Positions 1 through 6,042 of a DNA stretch of 14,977 bases are shown here, piece after piece; within the stretch, counting starts at the first letter, position 1; the number at the start of each line of letters is the position of its first letter. Below the pieces are notes generated by a model. That model did not search any database. It saw only the letters and a program-made list of their open reading frames with translations, and was not told where the DNA came from. Both the position numbers and the translations under genes were made by a program. Location: contig CAKTWY010000046.1 of assembly GCA_934630445.1 (NCBI GenBank), positions 1 to 14,977 of the forward strand, written 5' to 3'. Source of the stretch: an uncultured Eubacteriales bacterium. Lineage in GTDB: Bacteria > Bacillota > Clostridia > Oscillospirales > Butyricicoccaceae.

Positions 1-833
1 GTCTTGAAACGCTGAAAAAGCCAAAGGAAGAGATCAAAAAGCGCGTTGCCGGCGCCCTGAAGCGCATGCAGATCGCAGAGTATGTCGACCGTTATCCTTC
101 CGAGCTCTCCGGCGGGCAGCAGCAGCGCGTCGCGATCGCCCGCTCCATTGTATCCGAGCCGAAGATCCTCCTGCTCGACGAACCGCTCTCCAACCTGGAC
201 GCAAAGCTGCGCGTCGACATGCGCTCTGAGCTGAAGCGCCTGCACAAGGAGCTCGGCACTACCGTCATCTATGTTACGCACGACCAGGTCGAAGCGCTCA
301 CGATGTCCACGCGCATCGCCATCTTTTTTGACGGACGCCTCGAACAGGTCGACACACCGCTGAACGTCTATCAAAACCCGGTTTCCCTGCGTGTGGCAGA
401 CTTTATCGGAAACCCGCGCATCAACTTTGTGCCCGGCCGCGCGCGCGTGATGAACGGCGTGCTGGAGGTATCCTCCACGCTGGGCGAGCTGAAATTTTCC
501 AACGCGCTTTTTACAGATGAGATCAACGTCAAAGATCCGTTCGAGTGCATGCTCGGCATCCGTCCCGAGCAGATCAAAATCAGCAAAACGCCGGCAGACG
601 GCGGCATATGCGCCAGTGTTTATACCTGCATGCCGGCGGGGTCTGAAACGCTCGTGACCGCCACCGTCGGCGAAGTGAGCATGCTTGTAAAAGTCCTCGG
701 CCTGGCAAACTACGACAGCGACGAAGTGGTATATCTGAACATCAACCTCGACAAGGTCAACGTCTACGACAAGGCAAACGGGCGCCTGATCAAGCGCGCC
801 CTGGAAGAGGAATTCGACAGCGTGGAGGCATAG
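1..833 (+). CDS. ABC transporter ATP-binding protein, MalK/UgpC/FbpC-like (5' truncated)
   Basis: This is the cytoplasmic ATPase of an ABC importer, which powers uptake by hydrolysing ATP against membrane permeases that are not in the window. The reading frame is open from position 3, so the start, Walker A and probably the Q-loop lie upstream; about 276 residues are visible. Seen in order: the LSGGQQQRVAIAR signature, Walker B with D-loop (ILLLDEPLSNLDA), and the switch histidine in VTHDQ. A C-terminal extension of about 140 residues follows, with the FIGNPRINF and GIRPEQI patterns of the TOBE/regulatory domain of MalK, UgpC, PotA and FbpC relatives. The binding-protein gene starts 76 bp downstream on the same strand, so the two are probably one operon with the permeases upstream. 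The family is secure. The substrate cannot be read from the ATPase; the binding protein points to an Fe3+/AfuA-type system. Confidence 0.93.
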   Translation, partial: LETLKKPKEEIKKRVAGALKRMQIAEYVDRYPSELSGGQQQRVAIARSIVSEPKILLLDEPLSNLDAKLRVDMRSELKRLHKELGTTVIYVTHDQVEALTMSTRIAIFFDGRLEQVDTPLNVYQNPVSLRVADFIGNPRINFVPGRARVMNGVLEVSSTLGELKFSNALFTDEINVKDPFECMLGIRPEQIKISKTPADGGICASVYTCMPAGSETLVTATVGEVSMLVKVLGLANYDSDEVVYLNINLDKVNVYDKANGRLIKRALEEEFDSVEA

Positions 834-909
834 CCTTTCCCGCACTCCGGCAAACAGCGCGCAAATCTCGAAAAGAGTTCGCATATGAAGATTGAACGGA
901 GGGTTAACC

Positions 910-2163
910 ATGTCAAAGGCAAAAAGGTTTCTGGCACTCGCGCTGGCACTGTGCGTAACACTGTCACTTGGCGCATGCACAGTCGTCGACAGTGAGACTC
1001 CTTCCCCGTCCACAAACGAACAAACCCCCGCCGCTCCCAGCGACACCCAATCCCCCGCAGCGCCCGAAACGTCTGCCCTTTCCCCGGAACAGCAGTGGGC
1101 GGAAGACAACGGCCTGAACAAAACCGAGACCCGCGACGAACTCTATGAAGCTGCAAAGAAAGAAGGCAAGGTCGTCGTCTATTCCATCTCCAGCCGCATG
1201 TCCAAAGTTGAGAAGTCCTGGGCGGAAGACTACCCCGATGTCATGCTGGAAACGTATGACATCTCCACCAATGAACTTCTGGAAAAAATTACGCGCGAGT
1301 ATGAAGCCGGTATCCGCACCTGCGATGTCGTACACATGAAAGAGCAGACCGGCGCGCTTTACAAAGACTATCTTGAACCCGGTATTTTTCACAAGTATAA
1401 CCCGGAAGACATCTTCGCAAATGTAGATCCTGCCGTTCTTGAGCGGTATACGCCGCTTTATTACGAGCTCAGCTGGTGGTTCTACAATTCCGCCGCCAAT
1501 TCCGAGCGGCCTATCAACAGCTGGTGGGATCTGACAAAACCTGAATGGAAAGGCCGCTTTATCTTTACCGATCCAATGGGAAATCAGGGCTATATGGCGC
1601 TGCTGACCGCGTTTGTCGACAATGCAGACGTCATGGCGGAAGAATATAAAAAAGTTTTTGGCGAGGACATCGTTCTGAGTGACGGCTGCGAAAACGCAGG
1701 TTACGAATTTATCAAACGCTTTTCTGCGAATGATCCCGTCTTTGAAAGCTCCAGCGGCAAGATCGTCGAATCCGTCGGCACCGCCACCGGAACGACCCCG
1801 CCTGTGGGCTATGCGGCGTCCTCAAAGATCCGCGAGCGCGACGAGCAGGGCTGGCCGATGGAAGCAATCATGGACCTCGCGCCTACAACCGGTATCTATG
1901 GTCTGAACACCTTAAACATCGTCAATGAGGCGCCGCATCCGAACGGTGCAAAGCTCCTGATCCGTTACCTCGTCGGCGAAGCGGATGGTCAGGGCAAGGG
2001 ATTCGTTCCTTTCAACACCATCGGCGGCTGGTCGCTGCGTCCGGAAGTTCCCCTGGCGGAAGGGAACCCGCCGCTCAGCGACATCCCGGTATTTGAAAAC
2101 GATTTTGACTTTGTCTACGACAATATTCAAACGGTCAGCGATTTCTGGCTCTCCCTGCAGTAA
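910..2163 (+). CDS. ABC transporter substrate-binding lipoprotein, Fe3+/AfuA type (family 1 solute-binding)
   Basis: This is an extracellular solute-binding protein of 417 residues. ATG at 910 is chosen because GGAGGG lies at 898-903 with six bases between; an in-frame TTG at 892 would put that site inside the gene. The N-terminus is a lipoprotein signal: positively charged MSKAKR, a hydrophobic stretch, then lipobox LGAC with Cys23 as the lipid anchor. A Pro/Ser/Thr-rich linker follows (about 24-60). The mature domain opens with LYEAAKKEGKVVVYS, typical of the FbpA/AfuA group of Fe3+-type binding proteins, and ends with a segment rich in acidic and aromatic residues. It follows the ATPase gene and is closed by a terminator, so it is the last gene of the operon. 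AfuA-type members can bind phosphorylated sugars instead of iron, so the ligand is open. Family sure, ligand not. Confidence 0.9.
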   Translation: MSKAKRFLALALALCVTLSLGACTVVDSETPSPSTNEQTPAAPSDTQSPAAPETSALSPEQQWAEDNGLNKTETRDELYEAAKKEGKVVVYSISSRMSKVEKSWAEDYPDVMLETYDISTNELLEKITREYEAGIRTCDVVHMKEQTGALYKDYLEPGIFHKYNPEDIFANVDPAVLERYTPLYYELSWWFYNSAANSERPINSWWDLTKPEWKGRFIFTDPMGNQGYMALLTAFVDNADVMAEEYKKVFGEDIVLSDGCENAGYEFIKRFSANDPVFESSSGKIVESVGTATGTTPPVGYAASSKIRERDEQGWPMEAIMDLAPTTGIYGLNTLNIVNEAPHPNGAKLLIRYLVGEADGQGKGFVPFNTIGGWSLRPEVPLAEGNPPLSDIPVFENDFDFVYDNIQTVSDFWLSLQ

Positions 2164-2196
2164 ACAGTTCATTTTCTCATCTTCCTATCTTCGAAG

Positions 2197-2223
2197 AAGC
2201 GCCGCCCAGGTTGGGCGGCGCTT
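2197..2223 (+). terminator. Intrinsic terminator after the ABC operon
   Basis: A perfect 12-bp stem (arms AAGCGCCGCCCA at 2197-2208 and TGGGCGGCGCTT at 2212-2223) with a three-base loop begins 33 bp after the binding-protein stop. It is very GC-rich and followed by ATTCTCT, a modest U tract. It should end transcription of the ABC operon. Confidence 0.78.
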
Positions 2224-2318
2224 ATTCTCTGTGCGGTATGTTGAAATGTTGCTGAACCCGGCCGGTCCATCCTTTCAAGCGTATGCCTCCGGCGCGAATG
2301 GCCGCTCCAAATCAAAAG

Positions 2319-2356
2319 AAAAGCCCGATGCAGATTTCAATCTGCATCGGGCTTTT
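2319..2356 (-). terminator. Terminator of mreB (possibly bidirectional)
   Basis: A perfect 17-bp stem (arms 2319-2335 and 2340-2356, left arm AAAAGCCCGATGCAGAT) with loop TTCA lies just beyond the mreB stop codon. On the minus strand the stem runs into CTTTTCTTTTGAT, a good U tract. On the plus strand it ends GGGCTTTTG, so it could also back up the upstream terminator of the converging ABC operon. Confidence 0.85.
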
Positions 2357-2362
2357 GATGCT

Positions 2363-3391
2363 TTACATATTCATCGTCTGGCGGCGCGCGATGTTCATCG
2401 TACCGTCCTGCATCTGAGATACATTGTCGAGCGTCTTGCCCGTACCATATGCCACACATGAAATGGCATCATCCGCCACATAGGTGTGGATGCCGGTCTT
2501 CGCCTCGATCAGCTTATCAAGGCCCCAGACAAGGCTCCCGCCGCCGGTCATAACAATGCCATTGGTCGAAATATCGGCCACCAGCTCGGGCGGCGTGCGC
2601 TCAAGCACCGTGTGCACCGCCTCGATAATACGCGCGAGCACTTCTTCAAATGCCTCCAGAAGTTCCGTCGACGTCACAGAGAACGTCTTCGGCAGGCCCG
2701 TCATCAGGCAGCGGCCCTTGATCTCCATCGAGACCTCCTCCTCACGCGGATATGCGCAGCCGACGGTCATTTTCAGTTCTTCCGCCGTGCGGTCGCCAAT
2801 AAGGACATTGTGTTTCCTGCGGATGTATTTGACGACGGCTTCGTCGAACTTATCGCCCGCGATCTTGATCGACGTCGCTTCAACGATGCCGCCGAGGGAA
2901 ATGACCGCGACATCCGTGGTGCCGCCGCCGATATCGATCACCATATTGCCGTTCGGCTTGGAGATGTCGATGCCCGCGCCGATCGCCGCCGCGACCGGCT
3001 CCTCAATGAGAAATACGCGGCGTGCGCCCGCCTGCATGCCCGCATCGATCACAGCGCGCTCTTCCACCTCTGTGATCATGCTCGGCACGCAGATGACGAT
3101 ATTCGGCTTAAACAGGCGGAAGCCCTGCACCTTGCGGATAAACTCTTTGATCATTTTTTCCGTCATTTCATAGTCGGAAATGACGCCCTCTCTGAGGGGG
3201 CGGATCGCGACAATATTCCCCGGCGTCCTGCCGAGCATCTTCTGCGCGTTTTCGCCGACGTCAAGCACCTTGCCCGACGCACGGTCGATCGCCACCACTG
3301 ACGGCTCCTGCAGAACGACCCCCTTCCCCTTCACATATACGAGAACGGAAGCTGTGCCAAGGTCGATCCCAATGTCGTTATTTGAAAACAT
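2363..3391 (-). CDS. mreB: Rod shape-determining protein MreB/Mbl
   Basis: This is an actin-like ATPase of 342 residues that forms filaments under the membrane and guides side-wall peptidoglycan synthesis. Actin-fold motifs are clear: phosphate-1 loop DLGTASVLVYV near residue 10, phosphate-2 loop DIGGGTTDVAVISLGG near 155, and adenosine motif IVMTGGGSLVWGL near 285. EEPVAAAIGAG and LLIGDRTAEELK segments are typical of MreB. Length matches the family (about 333-345). ATG at 3391 has AGAGGT at 3398-3403. No mreC, mreD or minD genes are adjacent, so this could equally be an Mbl-type paralogue living alone; sequence alone does not separate them here. A terminator follows directly and a promoter candidate lies about 70 bp upstream of the start, so it is probably a single-gene unit. 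Confidence 0.95.
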   Translation of the reverse strand: MFSNNDIGIDLGTASVLVYVKGKGVVLQEPSVVAIDRASGKVLDVGENAQKMLGRTPGNIVAIRPLREGVISDYEMTEKMIKEFIRKVQGFRLFKPNIVICVPSMITEVEERAVIDAGMQAGARRVFLIEEPVAAAIGAGIDISKPNGNMVIDIGGGTTDVAVISLGGIVEATSIKIAGDKFDEAVVKYIRRKHNVLIGDRTAEELKMTVGCAYPREEEVSMEIKGRCLMTGLPKTFSVTSTELLEAFEEVLARIIEAVHTVLERTPPELVADISTNGIVMTGGGSLVWGLDKLIEAKTGIHTYVADDAISCVAYGTGKTLDNVSQMQDGTMNIARRQTMNM

Positions 3392-3460
3392 TTCTGCACC
3401 TCTATCAATTTAATCATGTCACGGAACGCGCCTTTCCCTGCGTCTGCGGCCACAGATGCC

Positions 3461-3487
3461 ATTTTACCGGCACCCGAATTTTGTCAA
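3461..3487 (-). promoter_or_regulatory. Candidate sigma-A promoter for mreB
   Basis: Read on the minus strand: TTGACA (3482-3487), a 15-base spacer, then TAAAAT (3461-3466). The hexamers are near consensus but the spacer is shorter than the ideal 17. It lies about 70 bp upstream of the mreB start and is the best candidate in this gap. The rest of the 269-bp gap between mreB and the ComF-like gene (3392-3660) holds no gene that I can support. Confidence 0.45.
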
Positions 3488-3660
3488 AACAACCGCTCAA
3501 ACGCAAAAAAAGTTCCCTGCATGTATCCACCATTTGTGATTGCTCCGCAATCAAAACTGATTTTATCCGCGTGCATCTCGGCCCCTGCGGACCGCTGCCG
3601 CGCGTGCATCATAAAAATAGCCTGTGGTTATCTTTCATTATATCTCATTTTTCTATTATT

Positions 3661-4395
3661 TCAATCATTTTCTGTAAAATATAACCATTCTCCACCATGT
3701 GCCGCGCATGCATGCGCTTTGGCGAGCGGTGTTCGCGCAAAAGCCGCGCCGAGCACGCACGCGGCCCCTTCCGTTTTTAAGATGCGCGCGCACTCCTCCA
3801 TGGTTGCGCCGGTCGTAAAAATATCATCGACCAGCAGGATCTGTTCTCCCGCTATGTGCGCGCCTCTTGCCGCCGCAAACGCGCCCAGTACATTGGCGCG
3901 CCGCTGCGCCTTGCCTTTTCCCGGCTGGGGCGCGCTGTCGCGCACCTTCTGCAGCAGCGCCCGGCACGGCTTTCCCAGCCGGGCGGCAAGCGCGCATGCA
4001 AGCAGCTCCGCCTGGTCGTAGCCGCGCTTCCTGCGGCGAAGGCGGCTCACGGGCACCCAGGTCACGACATCCACCGTCATGACCTCATCGAAGCCTGCCA
4101 GAAAGCCCGCGAGCAGCGCCGCATACGCTGCTGCGTATGCGCTCTTTCCATAAAATTTATAGCGCAGGAGCGAACGGCGCACCGCCCCTTCATACGGCAG
4201 GGCGCAGTAGCAGCGCTCGTAAAACGTTCCGCCGCCTCCCTCAACGGGCCGTTCATAAAACGACAGCTTTTCAACACACTGCGCGCAGAAGCCATCGCTG
4301 CCTGTAAGAGCTTCTCCGCAAAACACACATTTGGGAGGATAGAGCAGGTAACGCACCTGGCGCAGCACCGCCTGAAGTGACATCCACATTCTCAT
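3661..4395 (-). CDS. comFC: ComF family phosphoribosyltransferase-like protein
   Basis: This 244-residue protein belongs to the ComFC/GntX group, which is linked to DNA uptake and processing of transforming DNA. ATG at 4395 is chosen because GGAGGG lies at 4403-4408 with seven bases between; an upstream in-frame TTG at 4425 has no such site. N-terminal zinc-binding pairs are Cys23-x2-Cys26 and Cys37-x2-Cys40. Then comes the conserved RRRKRGYDQAELLA segment (120-133). The phosphoribosyltransferase PRPP loop LVDDIFTTGATMEE is at 188-201. Length is usual for the family (about 220-250). No comFA helicase gene is adjacent, as is common outside Bacillus. It is probably transcribed alone from the promoter candidate at 4430-4459. 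The biochemical substrate is not known from sequence. Confidence 0.9.
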   Translation of the reverse strand: MRMWMSLQAVLRQVRYLLYPPKCVFCGEALTGSDGFCAQCVEKLSFYERPVEGGGGTFYERCYCALPYEGAVRRSLLRYKFYGKSAYAAAYAALLAGFLAGFDEVMTVDVVTWVPVSRLRRRKRGYDQAELLACALAARLGKPCRALLQKVRDSAPQPGKGKAQRRANVLGAFAAARGAHIAGEQILLVDDIFTTGATMEECARILKTEGAACVLGAAFARTPLAKAHACAAHGGEWLYFTEND

Positions 4396-4429
4396 GGTCT
4401 CGCCCTCCGATTCCCGTGCTTTCAAAGCC

Positions 4430-4459
4430 CATATATCAATTGCCTTCGATCGATTTCAA
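4430..4459 (-). promoter_or_regulatory. Candidate promoter for the ComF-like gene
   Basis: On the minus strand TTGAAA (4454-4459) is followed after 18 bases by TATATG (4430-4435), with a TGA just before the -10 that would make it an extended -10. It lies about 35 bp upstream of the chosen ATG. The match is moderate. Confidence 0.4.
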
Positions 4460-4496
4460 AAAAGCGCATGGCCTGCACGAAATGGCCCTTCACCAG

Positions 4497-4527
4497 AAAA
4501 GGCGCGTCGGCCGCAAGCGTGCGGCGC
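4497..4527 (-). terminator. Possible weak terminator after the sulfite-reductase-like gene
   Basis: Directly after the stop codon at 4529-4531 the minus strand has a stem GCCGCA / TGCGGC (4510-4515 with 4520-4525), a four-base loop, a short GC-rich extension with a bulge, and then CTTTTCT. The stem is short, so termination may be partial. Confidence 0.4.
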
Positions 4528-4528
4528 T

Positions 4529-5449
4529 TTATACGGGTTTTCCATGCAGGATTTCGTCCTTGCGCTGCAGGAGCTCTTCCGACAGTAACAGCTCCTCCAC
4601 CCGTTCGCCCCCGAGCCGCTCGACAAGCATGCCGAAGCGTTCCCCATCTCTTCCCTGATCTTTAAACAGAAGAAGCGCCTTTTCACAGGCGTCAAGCACA
4701 CCCTCACGGTCAAACAGCGTTTTGAGCGGCGTTCCGTGCCGCGTCAGCTTGCCCCAGCGCCCGCCCACATAAACCTTATATCGGACCTGTCCGCCTTTTA
4801 CCGCACCGAAATAGCACTTGTCCGCACAGCGTGCGCAGTTGTTGCAGAGCTTTTCATCGAGCGCAAGCTTGCCTCCATCAACGCTTGCAGCCCCCATGGG
4901 GCACACCTCGCCGACCGCGCATTTTTTACAGCCGCGGCATTTTTCCGCATCAAAGGTACGCAGGCGCTGTCCCACCACGCCGAAGTCGTTCAGATCAGGC
5001 TTCACACAGTTGTTCGGGCAGCCGCCCACTGCGATCTTAAATTTATGCGGCAGGGTCACATCCGCATACCCCTCATAAAAGCGCCGGTGCATTTCTTCCC
5101 CCAGGGCCTGGGTATCGATCAAGCCAAACACGCATACCGTGCCCTTGCACGCGACGACCGGACGCACTTTTCTCCCGGTTCCGCCGGTTTCAAGCCCTGC
5201 GCGCGCAATATCACTGCTGAAAGCGTCGATCGTTTCAAGCGTGAGCCCCTGTACCTCCGCTGTAAGACGCGTCGTCAGGGCCACTGTGCCGTTGCCGTAT
5301 TTCCGCGCGGCGCGCGCCATGGCTTCCAGCTCGTCGCTGGTCATAACACCATTTCTTGTCAGAATGCGGCCTGAAAAATGCTCCCGGTCGCGATTGAATA
5401 AAAATCCGCGGCTTTTCACAGCGCGAACTTCTTCTGCTGTCAATTTCAT
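4529..5449 (-). CDS. Sulfite/nitrite reductase-like [4Fe-4S] siroheme-domain protein with two ferredoxin clusters
   Basis: This 306-residue cytoplasmic redox protein combines a nitrite/sulfite reductase ferredoxin-like half domain, a siroheme/[4Fe-4S] domain and a bacterial ferredoxin domain, like the AsrC/DsrA-type small proteins of anaerobes. ATG at 5449 has GAGGAG about nine bases upstream; an earlier in-frame start at 5500 lacks a site. Siroheme-cluster cysteines are Cys101-x4-Cys106 and Cys144-x3-Cys148 (within VGGCPNNCVKPDLNDFG). Ferredoxin cysteines are Cys171/174/177/183 and Cys202/205/208/212, giving two [4Fe-4S] sites. The first siroheme pair is C-x4-C, whereas classical sulfite reductases have C-x5-C. 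No partner subunits (AsrA/AsrB, DsrB) are nearby. Likely role: six-electron reduction of sulfite or nitrite, or a related electron-transfer reaction. The exact substrate is unknown. A promoter overlapped by a long palindrome lies upstream. Confidence 0.85.
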   Translation of the reverse strand: MKLTAEEVRAVKSRGFLFNRDREHFSGRILTRNGVMTSDELEAMARAARKYGNGTVALTTRLTAEVQGLTLETIDAFSSDIARAGLETGGTGRKVRPVVACKGTVCVFGLIDTQALGEEMHRRFYEGYADVTLPHKFKIAVGGCPNNCVKPDLNDFGVVGQRLRTFDAEKCRGCKKCAVGEVCPMGAASVDGGKLALDEKLCNNCARCADKCYFGAVKGGQVRYKVYVGGRWGKLTRHGTPLKTLFDREGVLDACEKALLLFKDQGRDGERFGMLVERLGGERVEELLLSEELLQRKDEILHGKPV

Positions 5450-5522
5450 CTCTCGCTTCTCCTCACATAACGCATCATTGTTTGGCTTTAGGATGCCCAC
5501 ACATGCGCTGGAGGATACGATT

Positions 5523-5551
5523 ATGGTATCATTATGCGCTTATTTTGTAAA
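5523..5551 (-). promoter_or_regulatory. Promoter candidate for the sulfite-reductase-like gene
   Basis: On the minus strand TTTACA (5546-5551), a 17-base spacer and TACCAT (5523-5528) with a preceding TGA (extended -10) form a plausible sigma-A promoter about 75 bp upstream of the gene start. Its -35 lies inside one arm of the 37-bp palindrome, so a bound regulator would block or modulate RNA polymerase. Confidence 0.5.
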
Positions 5552-5571
5552 CAGTTTACAAAATAAGCGCA
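5535..5571. promoter_or_regulatory. Perfect 37-bp palindrome, probable operator
   Basis: The arms TGCGCTTATTTTGTAAAC (5535-5552) and its exact reverse complement (5554-5571) surround a single A. The core TGTAAAC...GTTTACA has the look of a site for a dimeric regulator. A one-base loop and no adjoining U tract argue against a terminator. It covers the -35 and spacer of the promoter candidate for the sulfite-reductase-like gene. The bound protein is unknown. Confidence 0.55.
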
Positions 5572-5596
5572 GATGTATTTTTGTTTGCTCTGCAAT

Positions 5597-5660
5597 AAAA
5601 AACGGCCGGGGTCCGGAGCGCTATCCCTGCCAAGGAGATGCACCCCGGGCGCCGGCCGGT
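5597..5660 (-). terminator. Terminator of the glycerol-3-phosphate dehydrogenase operon
   Basis: On the minus strand the GC-rich segment at 5652-5660 pairs with 5602-5609 (CCGGCCG-T against ACGGCCGG, one bulged base). An inner stem CCGGGGT/ACCCCGG (5642-5648 with 5606-5612) is an alternative or competing pairing. TTTTTT follows at 5602-5597. The stem closes an unusually long loop of about 30-40 bases. It starts right after the DUF1667 stop codon, as expected for an operon end. Confidence 0.65.
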
Positions 5661-5662
5661 CT

Positions 5663-6028
5663 TTACGCCTTTGCCACGTCGCGCGCGGCGACGATATCGA
5701 CACCCGTGCCCATGACATTTGCAAGGACCACATCGCCCACGCATACCGGCGCCTGTGCAATGACGGCGTTGATATCACGCATCGCTTTCAGAAGAAGATC
5801 CTTTGGGATCGGCGCCGCTGTCTTGACCGGAAGCATCGGAATAACGCCGCCTTTGACGCGCACCGTACTTGTGAGCATGCGCACCGGCGCGGTAACTTCA
5901 TTGATCGCATATTCATGGCCGCGCTTGCAGGCATTGCCGCTCACAGCCGTAACGATTCCGTCCTCCAGCGTGACCGCGATGGGGCAGCCGCGCGGGCAGG
6001 TGACGCAAATGATGTTTTTCGTTTCCAT
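5663..6028 (-). CDS. DUF1667 domain protein, small cysteine-motif partner of the GlpA-like dehydrogenase
   Basis: This 121-residue protein matches the DUF1667 family, which in Clostridia is habitually encoded behind a GlpA-like and an FAD oxidoreductase gene, as here. ATG at 6028 is preceded by GGAGGGG (6034-6040). It starts 14 bp after the stop of the upstream gene, so translation is probably coupled. N-terminal cysteines Cys8-x2-Cys11-x3-Cys15 and Cys34 (in ACKRG) resemble the [4Fe-4S] domain at the start of molybdopterin oxidoreductases, although no molybdopterin domain follows. I infer an iron-sulfur electron-transfer subunit that may stand in for GlpC. The C-terminal half (IPKDLLLKAM, VGDVVLANVMGTGVDIVA) has no motif I recognise. 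Last gene of the operon, followed by a terminator. Confidence 0.88.
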   Translation of the reverse strand: METKNIICVTCPRGCPIAVTLEDGIVTAVSGNACKRGHEYAINEVTAPVRMLTSTVRVKGGVIPMLPVKTAAPIPKDLLLKAMRDINAVIAQAPVCVGDVVLANVMGTGVDIVAARDVAKA

Positions 6029-6042
6029 ATTGGCCCCTCCTG

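Noticed and set aside
2484..3301. Long open frames on the plus strand opposite mreB
   Set aside because: They are antisense shadows of a clearly conserved gene, with arginine/histidine-rich, non-family protein sequence and no ribosome binding site.
5602..5660. Possible tRNA-Gly gene, because of a TGCCAA-containing arm
   Set aside because: There is no TTC-containing T arm, no acceptor stem and no proper D arm, and the flanking bases form a terminator stem instead.
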